Source: Vicinamibacterales bacterium (GTDB lineage: Bacteria; Acidobacteriota; Vicinamibacteria; Vicinamibacterales; UBA2999). From it: DNA of 64,000 bases. The notes below the pieces were generated by a model. It ran no database searches. It was not told the DNA's origin and saw only the letters and a list, made by a program, of their open reading frames with translations. This document shows positions 18,225-26,556 of the stretch, piece after piece. The position numbers and the translations under genes were made by a program. How positions within the stretch are numbered: position 1 is the first letter of the stretch; every line of letters starts with the position of its first letter. The stretch covers positions 186,001 to 250,000 of the forward strand of contig JBAZYO010000008.1 of NCBI GenBank assembly GCA_041659285.1, given 5' to 3'.

Positions 18225-18980
18225 TCAGTGAATGTGCTTCTTCCACTCGCTCTTCCAGGCATCGTCTGACGAGCGGCCGCCGGAGTAGACGTCGAACTTG
18301 CTGCGCGCCCGGCCCATCTTCCAGCGCAGCCAGCGGTACTTCAGCTCGTCGAGGGGACGCGCGCGAAGCCCCTTCAGGTAGAGGTACCCGACGACCAGCC
18401 CGCCGAGGTGAGCGGAGTGGGCGATGCCGCCGCCCGGGCCGCCGAGCGCCGAGAAGAACGCGATCGCGCCGATGATCATGACGAAGTACTTCGCCGGGAT
18501 CGGGAAGATGAAATAGAGGTAGATCGGCCGGTTCGGGAAGTACATGCCGTAACCGAGCAGCAGCCCGTAGATCGCGCCCGACGCGCCCACCGTCACCGAG
18601 TAGTAGACGCCGTCCACGAACAGCGACAGCAGCAGGCTGGTGGCCGCCGCGCCGACGCCGGTCACGAAGTAATACTTCGTGAAGAAGCGCGTGCCCCACG
18701 TGCGCTCCAATTCGGTGCCGAACATCCACAGCGAGAGCATGTTGGTCAGGATGTGCCCCACGCCGCTGGTGCTGTGGAGGAACATGTAGGTGATCGGCTG
18801 CCAGAAGGCAAAGTCTTCGAACACCGCGCGCGGCTCGAGCCCGAGCCGCAGCGTCATGGCCGGCACGATCAGGTTGATCACGAACACAACCACGTTCGTG
18901 ATGATCAGGAACTTCACCGCCGGCGTGATGCCGCCGGGGCCGAACGAGTACGAGGCGCCAGACGAGGGATAGCGGGCCAT
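18225..18980 (-). CDS. Rhomboid-family intramembrane serine protease
   Basis: 251 residues with about six transmembrane segments. The catalytic Ser134 lies in GASGAIYG and the His191 in HSAHLGG; H76 and N80 in GHILTNM match the rhomboid oxyanion/L1 region. The family cleaves membrane proteins within or near the bilayer. A cytosolic tail of about 45 charged residues follows the last helix. No substrate is suggested by the neighbours. The gene stands 18 bases downstream of the MFS transporter on the same strand. Confidence 0.93.
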   Translation of the reverse strand: MARYPSSGASYSFGPGGITPAVKFLIITNVVVFVINLIVPAMTLRLGLEPRAVFEDFAFWQPITYMFLHSTSGVGHILTNMLSLWMFGTELERTWGTRFFTKYYFVTGVGAAATSLLLSLFVDGVYYSVTVGASGAIYGLLLGYGMYFPNRPIYLYFIFPIPAKYFVMIIGAIAFFSALGGPGGGIAHSAHLGGLVVGYLYLKGLRARPLDELKYRWLRWKMGRARSKFDVYSGGRSSDDAWKSEWKKHIH

Positions 18981-18998
18981 TCGGGTAAGGGAATCGTA

Positions 18999-20189
18999 CT
19001 ACGGGAGCGGGGCGGCCGGCGCGGCCGCCGGCTCTTCCGCGGCCCCGGTCGAGGGCAGGCCCGCCGCCAGCGCCGCGGCCACCAGGGGCAGAAAGGCCAG
19101 CGCCGACAGCGTGCTCTCGATGCCGAAACGGTCGGCGCCGGCGCCGATCAGCGGCACCGCCAGGCTGCCCATGCCCCAGGCAAAGCCCATCATCAGCGAC
19201 GACACCGTGGCGGCGCCGCCGTTCACGAACGTCTGCGCGAAGGTCACGCTGATCGGGAGCGTCGACTGCAGCAGCAAGCCGCCAATCGCCAGCATGGCGG
19301 TGAAGCCAATCGGCGGCAGCCGCGGCGCCATCGCCATGAACGGCACGGCCGCGATCAGCGACCACACGATGACGCGCCTCGGCCCGATGCGGTCCGACAA
19401 CGGGCCGCCGATGAATCCGCCAATCCCGCTCGCAAACAGGTACAGCGACACCGCCGTGCTGGCTTCGCCAATCGTGAAGCCCTGGCGGGTCAGCAGCGTC
19501 GGCGTGAACGTCATGAATCCGTACGACGTCGCCGTTCGCAGCACGATGGTGAAGTAGAGCAGCGCCAGCGGGACGGCGGCCGGCCGCAGCGAGGCCAGCG
19601 TGGAACGCTCGTGCGCGGCCGGCAGCGTCAGGGGTGGCACCTGCCGCAGCGTCCACGACAGCGCGATCAGCCCGGGGATCATGATCAGCGGTGACCACTG
19701 CAGCCCCATGTAGGCGATGAACGGCGCAAACAGCACGGGCGCCGCGGAAAAGCCCAGTGCCCCGCCGGACAAGTGCGCCGACATCGCCAGGCCCTTGCGA
19801 TGGTCCGCCATGCGGTAGACCAGCGCCGCGGCCGGCGGATGGAATGCGGCCCCGCCCAACCCGCCAACGACCAGGATGATACCCAGCATGAGCGGCGTGC
19901 GCGCCGCGCCGACGAAGCTGAGCACGATGACCGCGAGCAGCGGCCCGGCGATCACCAGCACGCGCGGGCGCCAGCGATCGGCCAGCGCGCCGAACCCCAG
20001 TTGCGACACCGAGTTCGCCAGCTGAAAACACATCGCCAGCATCCCGGCCGTGGCCAGCGACAGGTTGAGGTGAGGAATGAACAGCGGCAGGAGGGGCGCG
20101 TAGATATTGGTGTAGCCGTCCACCACCACGTGCGTCGAGGCGATCTTCCAAATCGATGTATGGAGCCCGAGCCAGCCGCGATCCTTCAC
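18999..20189 (-). CDS. MFS transporter, fosmidomycin-resistance-like
   Basis: 396 residues, about twelve hydrophobic segments. The first helix region (STHVVVDGYTNIYAPLLPLF) and the following loop GALADRWRPRVLVI (motif A) resemble the Fsr subgroup of the major facilitator superfamily. The GTG start overlaps the murJ stop (GTGA), so translation is probably coupled. The C-terminus is Pro/Ala-rich. Export of a toxic compound is the usual assignment for the subgroup; the natural substrate is unknown. Confidence 0.85.
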   Translation of the reverse strand: MKDRGWLGLHTSIWKIASTHVVVDGYTNIYAPLLPLFIPHLNLSLATAGMLAMCFQLANSVSQLGFGALADRWRPRVLVIAGPLLAVIVLSFVGAARTPLMLGIILVVGGLGGAAFHPPAAALVYRMADHRKGLAMSAHLSGGALGFSAAPVLFAPFIAYMGLQWSPLIMIPGLIALSWTLRQVPPLTLPAAHERSTLASLRPAAVPLALLYFTIVLRTATSYGFMTFTPTLLTRQGFTIGEASTAVSLYLFASGIGGFIGGPLSDRIGPRRVIVWSLIAAVPFMAMAPRLPPIGFTAMLAIGGLLLQSTLPISVTFAQTFVNGGAATVSSLMMGFAWGMGSLAVPLIGAGADRFGIESTLSALAFLPLVAAALAAGLPSTGAAEEPAAAPAAPLP

Positions 20190-21778
20190 CCGACCATCCT
20201 TTTCAACCGTCCCAGCACCATGTCACGAGCCTCGCCGAACTCGGGGATGCGCAAGACCTGCGCCGCCACCGCGAGCGTCACGAGCGCCAGGCCGATGCTG
20301 GAGCCCAGCCGGACCACCTGGACGAGCAGGGAGTGCCCGGGCAACCAGGCCGTGAGCAGTTCGTGTGATCCCCACGCGGCTGCCGCCATGGCCAGCGACG
20401 CCGCCATCACGCGCACCATGGCGGCCGCAATGCGGGATCCTTCAAGGCCGTCGAGCTCGCGCCGCATCAGCGCCAGCTGAATCGAGGCGTTGAGCAGCGC
20501 CGTGATCGAGGTTCCGAGCGCCAGCCCGCGATAGCCCATGACGCGCACCAGCCAGACGTTGAGCGCCACGTTGATCACGACCGACCCCGCGCTCACCATC
20601 ACCGGGATGCGGCTCTTCTGCAGCGCGTAGAAGGTCGGCGACACGATGCGCACGATCGAATAGCCGACCAGGCCGATGGCGTAGAGCTGCAGGGCCGCGG
20701 CGGTGGCCGCGGTGTCGGCCGCCGTGAACTCTCCGCGTTCGAAGATCACGGCGACGATGGGGCGGGCCAGCACCATCAGGCCGAGCGTGGCCGGGACGTT
20801 CAAGAGCAGCATGAGGCTGAGCGCATGTGCCAGCGTGGACCGGATGCGGGGGAAGTTGCCTTCAGCGACCAGGCGCGAGACCGCGGGCGTGGCGGCCGTG
20901 GCGATCGACACGCCGAACAGCCCGATCGGCAGGTACATCAGGCGGAACGCGAAATCGAGCCACGACACCGCGCCGGTGCCTTCGCCGGTTGCCAGCACCG
21001 TGTTCACCAACACGTTGATCTGCGTGGCGGCCATGCCGATGGTGCCGGGTCCCATCAACAACAGCACGCGATACAGGCCTTCGTCGTGGAGATCGAGTTG
21101 CGGCCGGTAGCGAAAGCCTTCACGGCGGAGCGGAGGCCATTGAATGACCAGCTGCCCCAGCCCGCCCACCAGGGTGGCAATGGCGAAGATCGTGATCTCG
21201 GCCACGCCCAACGCCGCCGCGAACGGGATGAACGCCAGGGAGATGATGATCACCGCGACGTTGAACATTGCCGGCGACAGCGCCGGCACGAAGAAATGGC
21301 CGAGCGAGTTCAGCATGCCCATCAACGCCGCGGCCACCGCGACCATCGAGAGGAACGGCAGGACGATCCGGGTCAGGTGGATCGTCAACTCGAGCTTGCC
21401 CGGCACCGCGCTGAACTCGGAGGCGAACAGGCGGACGAGCGGCTCGGCGAAGACGATGCCGGCCACCACGAACACGCCGGTGACCAGGAGCAGGGCGTTG
21501 ATGACCGAGTTGGCGAGGCTCCAGGCGCGTTCGCGCCCGTGCAGGGTGAGCTGCCTTGTGAAGGTCGGCACAAACGCCGCGCTCATCGCGCCTTCGGCAA
21601 ACAGGTCACGGACGAGGTTGGGGATGCGGCTCGCCACGCGGAAGGCGTCTGCCGCGTCGCCGGCGCCGAAGTAGAAGGCCAGGACCTGATCCCGCACCAA
21701 TCCGAGAATTCGGCTCGTGATGGTGGCCAGCCCGAAGACCCCGGCGGACCGGGCCAGGCGTGGTTGGGAGTCGGGCAT
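20186..21778 (-). CDS. murJ: Lipid II flippase MurJ
   Basis: 530 residues with about fourteen membrane segments. The N-terminus has the MurJ/MviN signature: GLATITSRILGLVRDQVLAFYFGAG, then DAFRVASRIPNLVRDLFAEGAMSAAFVP. Conserved Arg residues of the central cavity (R in SRILG and R in FRVASRIPN) are present. MurJ moves lipid II across the inner membrane, linking the cytoplasmic Mur pathway encoded 8 kb away to wall assembly. It overlaps the downstream MFS gene by four bases. The upstream gap to yqeY is 222 bases and contains a terminator. Confidence 0.95.
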   Translation of the reverse strand: MPDSQPRLARSAGVFGLATITSRILGLVRDQVLAFYFGAGDAADAFRVASRIPNLVRDLFAEGAMSAAFVPTFTRQLTLHGRERAWSLANSVINALLLVTGVFVVAGIVFAEPLVRLFASEFSAVPGKLELTIHLTRIVLPFLSMVAVAAALMGMLNSLGHFFVPALSPAMFNVAVIIISLAFIPFAAALGVAEITIFAIATLVGGLGQLVIQWPPLRREGFRYRPQLDLHDEGLYRVLLLMGPGTIGMAATQINVLVNTVLATGEGTGAVSWLDFAFRLMYLPIGLFGVSIATAATPAVSRLVAEGNFPRIRSTLAHALSLMLLLNVPATLGLMVLARPIVAVIFERGEFTAADTAATAAALQLYAIGLVGYSIVRIVSPTFYALQKSRIPVMVSAGSVVINVALNVWLVRVMGYRGLALGTSITALLNASIQLALMRRELDGLEGSRIAAAMVRVMAASLAMAAAAWGSHELLTAWLPGHSLLVQVVRLGSSIGLALVTLAVAAQVLRIPEFGEARDMVLGRLKRMVG

Positions 21779-21862
21779 CAGTCAGGGCAAGCGTAGCATG
21801 GCGATCGGTGTGCGCTGGCGGGACGCGTCCAGCGGCCGAACACCCCGGCCCTGTTTCGCCTC

Positions 21863-21899
21863 AAAAAAATAGGGCCCAAACCGTTCGGCTCGAGCCCTA
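21863..21899 (-). terminator. Rho-independent terminator downstream of yqeY
   Basis: On the minus strand the stem TAGGGC/GCCCTA (outer arms at 21894-21899 and 21870-21875) encloses a smaller CC/GG hairpin and is followed by seven T residues (21869-21863). It lies about 100 bases after the yqeY stop. The 222-base gap between murJ and yqeY holds nothing else recognisable; the roughly 100 untranslated bases before the hairpin could yield a 3' RNA. Confidence 0.75.
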
Positions 21900-22000
21900 A
21901 GGAGGATGGTGAGAGGCTGACTAGGCCTTTCAAATGTATAGACGGGCCACGCCGCGAAAATGTTTGCCCGCACACCCCACAATTTGCACGGTTGTCGTGA

Positions 22001-22447
22001 CTAATTGAGGGACTGGCGGACCGCGTCGCTGACCTTTTTGCCGTCCACGGTCTTTCCGGCCAGCGCGGCCATGACCGCCTTCATCACCTTGCCCATGTCC
22101 TTGGCCGTGGTCGCGCCAGTCTCGGCGACCGCGGCCGCCACCGCGGCGGCAATCTCCTCGTCGCTGGCCGCGGCCGGCAGGTACGCTTCGAGCACCACGA
22201 TCTCCGCCTGTTCCTTGTCGGCCAGGTCCACGCGCCCACCCTTGGTGAACTGATCGATGGAGTCGCGGCGCTGCTTCACCAGCATCGACACGACCTGCAG
22301 TTCTTCGGCCCCCTCGAGGGCGCGCCCCTTCTCGATGCTCTTGTTGGTGAGCGCGGTCTTCAGCATGCGCAGGGGCGTGAGCCGCATGGCGTCTTTCGCC
22401 TTCATCGCGGTGACGATATCGGTGCTGAGTGTTTGTTCTAACGACAT
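22001..22447 (-). CDS. yqeY: GatB/YqeY-domain protein
   Basis: 148 residues spanning the entire family length: MKAKDAMRLTPLRMLKTALTN in the N-terminal helices and the C-terminal MGKVMKAVMAALAGKTVDGKKVSDAVR tail typical of the tRNA-binding-like YqeY fold shared with the GatB C-terminus. It is predicted cytosolic. Its cellular role is unproven, though it may bind tRNA or act on misacylated tRNA. A palindromic repeat pair lies 21 bases upstream of its start, between it and the GNAT gene. Confidence 0.92.
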   Translation of the reverse strand: MSLEQTLSTDIVTAMKAKDAMRLTPLRMLKTALTNKSIEKGRALEGAEELQVVSMLVKQRRDSIDQFTKGGRVDLADKEQAEIVVLEAYLPAAASDEEIAAAVAAAVAETGATTAKDMGKVMKAVMAALAGKTVDGKKVSDAVRQSLN

Positions 22448-22467
22448 GACATTGTTCTTTCGCTGAA

Positions 22468-22509
22468 CTCCGGCTAAAGCCGGAGGCTACATCTGCAGCC
22501 GGAGGCTGC
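22468..22509. repeat. Palindromic repeat pair upstream of yqeY
   Basis: A complete core CTCCGGC-TAAA-GCCGGAG (22468-22485) is followed by GCTACAT. A second partial palindrome, GCAGCC-GGA-GGCTGC, follows at about 22495-22509. Same family as the copies within murC and the thiolase gene. Confidence 0.8.
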
Positions 22510-22516
22510 ATCGTGA

Positions 22517-23554
22517 CTAGTGATCCAACTCGCCGTCACCCAACGTGAAGTGCCAGTCGTCGGTCGAGTCGGAGAATCCCTTCGGCGGCGTGATCGCGTT
22601 CACCTTCACCGTGAGGTCGATGCCCGACTTCACCATGAAGTACCCCGACCGCCGCAGCACCCGCCGGAACGCGGCGTGCGTGGCGTAACAGCGAATCTTG
22701 TCGGAGTCGGCGACGCGGGCCTCGCGGTCCACCCATCGCGCCAACGTCTTCAAGCCGCGCTCGTCCGCCGGGTCGGCCAGCAGATCCACGATCTGCGTGA
22801 CGCGGCCCTGCGGCTCGCGCAGGTGCCGGTAGACAACGTAGCCGTCGACTTCGTCGCCGCGGCGCAACAGCGCGGCCGTGTAGCGCACGTGCGGCGGCTC
22901 GATGTACTTCCAGTTCAGGTACCTCGCGTCGCGCTGCACCGCGATGGCAAACCGGCCCGCCATCCGCTCCCACAGGCGATCGACGCGGGCGTCGAAGCGG
23001 CGGACCACTTCCACCTCTTCGCGCAACGGCTGCGTCCGCGACACCAGCCGAACGACCGGCAGCGCCAGCGCCGAAACCAGCCGGTTGATGGCCACCGGCC
23101 AGGTCGGGATGCGCAACGCCCGGCGGCTGATCGGTTTCACCAGGCACGGCAGCGGCTGGGCCTTGGGCCACCGCATCTCGTCGAGGCGCGCGCGAGTGGC
23201 GGGGGAAAGCCCGGCGCCCAACGCCACGCCAGTGCCGCGGTCCCACGCGCGCAGCAACGCCCCGCCAAGACCCTGGCGCTGGCGCTCGGCGACGACCAGC
23301 GGATCCGAGCTCCACGTGCCGGCGGCTTCCTGTCCGCCGATGGTGAGGCGCACGGGCAAGAGCGGGCACGCCGCGATCAACGTCGGGCCTTCACGAACTA
23401 CCCAGTAGGGAGGCTCGACGCCGGCCGCCGGGTTCCTGCGGACCCAGTCCCAACGCAGGCGCAGACGGTCGGCCGCTTCGTTGCCGAGCGTCCGTCGATA
23501 GATCTGTTCAACGCCCCGACGATCGTCAGGGGTGTAGCGTTCGATATCCGCCAT
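22517..23554 (-). CDS. GNAT-fold acetyltransferase-like protein
   Basis: 345 residues from the ATG at 23554; the alternative TTG at 23560 is less likely. The acetyl-CoA binding region reads VVAERQRQGLGGALLRAW (R/Q-x-x-G-x-G/A pattern) near residues 88-105. A second, weaker GNAT-like half follows (YLNWKYIEPPHVRYTAALL, VDGYVVYRH), so it may be a tandem-GNAT or FemAB-like arrangement. Aminoacyl transfer to a cell-envelope precursor and small-molecule acetylation are both possible; nothing in the sequence decides. Confidence 0.75.
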   Translation of the reverse strand: MADIERYTPDDRRGVEQIYRRTLGNEAADRLRLRWDWVRRNPAAGVEPPYWVVREGPTLIAACPLLPVRLTIGGQEAAGTWSSDPLVVAERQRQGLGGALLRAWDRGTGVALGAGLSPATRARLDEMRWPKAQPLPCLVKPISRRALRIPTWPVAINRLVSALALPVVRLVSRTQPLREEVEVVRRFDARVDRLWERMAGRFAIAVQRDARYLNWKYIEPPHVRYTAALLRRGDEVDGYVVYRHLREPQGRVTQIVDLLADPADERGLKTLARWVDREARVADSDKIRCYATHAAFRRVLRRSGYFMVKSGIDLTVKVNAITPPKGFSDSTDDWHFTLGDGELDH

Positions 23555-23630
23555 GGACAAAACAAGCCGCGCCAGTCACAACTGCGAGGGGAGTGCTAAT
23601 TCTACGCGAGGGACGCGACGGTGAGGGCGC

Positions 23631-24389
23631 TTACCTGCCGCCTGGAGGACGCACCTGGGCGCCGGGCTGTTGCGTCTGCACGGGAGGATTGACGATCACG
23701 CCCGGCCTGGATGAGCCGACCGTGGGCCCGGTTCCGGGATTCGCCGGGTTCGGCGCCGGGTTGATCGTGATGCTCTGCGGTGCGCCCGTGTTGGGGTTGA
23801 TCGTGATCACCGGCTGACCGTTCACTCCGGGCGGCGCCTGGAAGACGCCCGGCTGCGGGAACCCGTTCTGCTGACCCGGCTGCGGGAACGAGAACACCGG
23901 CGGATTGGGCGGATTTGAATCCGGATCTTCTTCCTCTTCGGCGTCGTCTGAAGACGCCGGCGCGGGCCGTGGCGCCGCGAAGCGCGGGTTGGGCGGCGCC
24001 GGACCCTGGCCTGGCGCCGGGCGCGCGGCCGGCGCTGGTGCGGCGCTCGTGGCCAGCACGAGGATGCGGTCGTAGATCGACGCGCCGGTGGCGGCCGAGG
24101 CGCTGCGCGGAGCGGCCATGTAGCCGGCGACGCTGCGCAGCACGATTTCAAGCGCCTGCGATTCCGGCACGTCCACGAGCTTGAGCGTGAGCGGCGCGCC
24201 CGACACGCGTTCGCCGCCGATCACCTTGGTCCCGCCCAGCTTGCCCCACTCCACGAGGATGGTGCGCACGGGTACCGACGTCGCCTCGAGCGAAACCCGG
24301 CCGTCGTTGAACGACAGCTTCAGCTGCTGCGCGCTTGCCGGCAGGCTGACGAGGATCGACAGGGCAAATGTGAGAAGGGTTCGACGCAT
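23631..24389 (-). CDS. Secreted STN-domain protein with Pro-rich tail
   Basis: 252 residues. Signal peptide (residues 1-20, SLPASAQQ). Residues 23-90 resemble the STN/secretin short N-terminal domain: the VSLEATSVPVRTILVEWGKLGG segment, then LTLKLVDVPESQALEIVLRSVAGY. Normally this module precedes a secretin or TonB receptor barrel. Here it is followed only by a Pro/Ala/Asn-rich low-complexity stretch with an acidic patch (DDAEEEEDPD), with no barrel. It could be a free periplasmic adaptor. It lies 81 bases after the DegT gene on the same strand but need not be functionally linked. Confidence 0.7.
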   Translation of the reverse strand: MRRTLLTFALSILVSLPASAQQLKLSFNDGRVSLEATSVPVRTILVEWGKLGGTKVIGGERVSGAPLTLKLVDVPESQALEIVLRSVAGYMAAPRSASAATGASIYDRILVLATSAAPAPAARPAPGQGPAPPNPRFAAPRPAPASSDDAEEEEDPDSNPPNPPVFSFPQPGQQNGFPQPGVFQAPPGVNGQPVITINPNTGAPQSITINPAPNPANPGTGPTVGSSRPGVIVNPPVQTQQPGAQVRPPGGR

Positions 24390-24470
24390 GAAAACGCCTG
24401 AAATCAGTATACGCCTTTGCCTGATTTAGACGCCCGCGGCGCCAGCCCGGTCTTGGACTCCGGCGGCCGC

Positions 24471-25571
24471 TCAGCGCGAGGGTGGATTGAAGGACGAAGC
24501 CGCCCGGGCGACCGCCGCGACCTGGTCGTCGGTAAGCGCCGGATACATAGGCAACGAAACGACTTCCGAGCACACCCGGTCGGCCACCGGGCACATGGCC
24601 GGGTTGGTGGCCGCCAGCGCCGGCTGCCGCGGAATGGGCACCGGGTAGTGGATCAGGGTTTCGACACCCTGGCTCGTGCAATGTGCCTGGAAGGCATCGC
24701 GATGCGGCGTGAGCACCGGGAAGAGGTGATAGACGTGGCCCGGGTCGAATTCACGGGGCACCGTGAGTGAAGCCGGCACCAGCGCGCGCCGGTAGCCCGC
24801 GGCGATGCTTCGCCGCCGCGCGGTCCATCCCGCCAGATACGGGAGGCGCGCCCGCAGGATGGCCGCCTGCAATTCGTCGAGGCGGCTGTTCGCGCCCGCT
24901 TCCTGGTGGTGATAGCGGGAGGTCTGGCCGCCGTTGCGCAGCCGCTTGATGCGCGCGGCCAGCTGCGCGTCGCCGGTAATCACCGCGCCGCCATCGCCCA
25001 GCGCGCCGAGGTTCTTGGTGGGGTAGAAGCTGGTGGCGCCGGCAATGCCGATGGTGCCGACCGCCCGCCCATCCGCGGTGGCGAGGTGGGCCTGCGCCGC
25101 GTCCTCGACGAGGGCCAGGTGGTGGCGCGCCGCAATCGCCTCGAAGGCGCGCATGTCGGCGGCCTGGCCGTACAAGTGCACCGGCAGGATGGCCCGGGTC
25201 CGCGGCGTGATGGCCGCTTCGGTCGCGCGCGGATCGAGCGTCAGCCGCTCGGGGTCGATGTCGGCAAACACCGGGCGGGCGCCCGCCATCATCACCGCGA
25301 GCGCCGAGTAGGCCGCCGACAGCGGCGGCGTGATCACCTCGTCGCCGGGGCCGATGTCGAGCGCGCGCAGGATCAGCGTGATGGCGTCGGTGCCGGTGCC
25401 GACGCCCACCGCGTGGGCGGCCTGGCTGGCCGCCGCAAACTCCGACTCGAACGCCTCGACCTCCGGGCCGAGCACGAACCAGCCGCTCGCAATCACGCGT
25501 TCGATCGCCGCCTTGACCGCCGCGGTGTCTTCGCCCGGGCGGAGCGCGTTAAACGGGACGCTCATCGACAT
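24471..25571 (-). CDS. DegT/DnrJ/EryC1/StrS-family sugar aminotransferase
   Basis: 366 residues. PLP-dependent fold type I with the Schiff-base Lys in SFYPTKNLGALGDGG, the GTGTDAITL cofactor-phosphate site, and EDAAQAHLA with the cofactor Asp. The family transfers an amino group to a keto-sugar nucleotide. The two ATG codons at 25571 and 25565 both overlap the preceding epimerase gene by about 20 bases, so coupled expression is likely. With the epimerase and three glycosyltransferases upstream it probably makes an amino sugar for a glycan or lipid-linked saccharide; the exact sugar is unknown. Confidence 0.9.
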   Translation of the reverse strand: MSMSVPFNALRPGEDTAAVKAAIERVIASGWFVLGPEVEAFESEFAAASQAAHAVGVGTGTDAITLILRALDIGPGDEVITPPLSAAYSALAVMMAGARPVFADIDPERLTLDPRATEAAITPRTRAILPVHLYGQAADMRAFEAIAARHHLALVEDAAQAHLATADGRAVGTIGIAGATSFYPTKNLGALGDGGAVITGDAQLAARIKRLRNGGQTSRYHHQEAGANSRLDELQAAILRARLPYLAGWTARRRSIAAGYRRALVPASLTVPREFDPGHVYHLFPVLTPHRDAFQAHCTSQGVETLIHYPVPIPRQPALAATNPAMCPVADRVCSEVVSLPMYPALTDDQVAAVARAASSFNPPSR

Positions 25572-26556
25572 ATTTGGCGAGGTGTTCGCGGTAGTAATCC
25601 AGCGTGCGCGTGAAACCTTCGCGCAGCGGCACCGTCGGCGCCCATCCGGTGCGCGTCATGAACAGCGACGAGTCGGCGTAGAAGCTGCCGATGTCGATCG
25701 CCTTCTTTTCCGCCGGCCAGTCGATGAACTTGTAGCGGCCCCGTCCGGCCAGTTCGACGAGCAGGGCCACCAGGTCACGGTGGGTGATGTGTTCATCGCC
25801 GCCGACGTTGAACGCCTCGCCGTTCACCGCGTCGCTGGCGCCCGCGGCCAGGAACGCCTCGACCGCGTCATCGACGTAGACGAAGTCGCGGACCTGCGAG
25901 CCGTCGCCGAAGACCTCGATCTCGCGGTCTTCGAGCACCAGGCGGATGAACCAGCCGATGAAGCCCTGGCGGTTGTGACGCAGCAACTGCCGCGGCCCGT
26001 ACACGTTGGTGAGCCGCAGCGCGCAGGCGCGCACGCCGAACACGTTGTTGTAAACCAGGTGGTAGTACTCGCCGGCCGCCTTGTTGACGCCGTTGACGTC
26101 GGTCGGCCGCACCAGTTGGCGTTCGGTCACCGGCAGCGCGTCGGGCCGCCCGTAGATCTGCCGCGTGCTGGCGTAGACGACCTTCGCCTTGGGGTTGTGG
26201 TGCCGGCACGCTTCGAGCAGCGTCAGCTGGCTGCGGCAGTTGATCTCGAGGTCGGTGTGCGGATCCCGCATGCTGTCGATGTGGCTCACCTGGCCGGCGA
26301 GGTTGAAGATCACCTCGCGGTCCTGCACCAGGTAGTTCATCGTGCTGGCCTGCCGCACGTCGGCGACGTTGACGCGCACGCGGGATTCGATGCCGCTGAT
26401 GTTGAAGAGGTTGCCGCCGTAGTCGGGGATCAGCGAATCGACCAGCAGCACGTCGGCGCCGAGCCCGGCCAGCCGGTGCGCGAGGTTGCTGCCGATGAAC
26501 CCGAGGCCGCCGGTGATCATCACGCGCCGGCCCTGGTAGAACGCCGCGTTGGTCAT
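25549..26556 (-). CDS. NAD-dependent epimerase/dehydratase (extended SDR)
   Basis: 335 residues from the ATG at 26556, which overlaps the glycosyltransferase stop by four bases; upstream frame is Arg/Pro-rich shadow. The Rossmann motif is MITGGLGFIGSN, followed by VYASTRQIYG. The active-site segment, canonically YxxxK, reads VNGVNKAAGEYYH: the Lys is there but the position of the catalytic Tyr is Asn. This variant occurs in a subset of sugar-nucleotide SDRs, so the protein may still bind NAD and sugar nucleotide with altered chemistry. Downstream, FVYVDDAVEAFL and a conserved C-terminal sugar-binding region are intact. Confidence 0.87.
   Translation of the reverse strand: MTNAAFYQGRRVMITGGLGFIGSNLAHRLAGLGADVLLVDSLIPDYGGNLFNISGIESRVRVNVADVRQASTMNYLVQDREVIFNLAGQVSHIDSMRDPHTDLEINCRSQLTLLEACRHHNPKAKVVYASTRQIYGRPDALPVTERQLVRPTDVNGVNKAAGEYYHLVYNNVFGVRACALRLTNVYGPRQLLRHNRQGFIGWFIRLVLEDREIEVFGDGSQVRDFVYVDDAVEAFLAAGASDAVNGEAFNVGGDEHITHRDLVALLVELAGRGRYKFIDWPAEKKAIDIGSFYADSSLFMTRTGWAPTVPLREGFTRTLDYYREHLAKYVDERPV

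Noticed and set aside
21778..21990. Two short minus-strand frames of about 65 codons between murJ and yqeY
   Set aside because: They run through the terminator hairpin and T-run, have no ribosome site and no conserved features.
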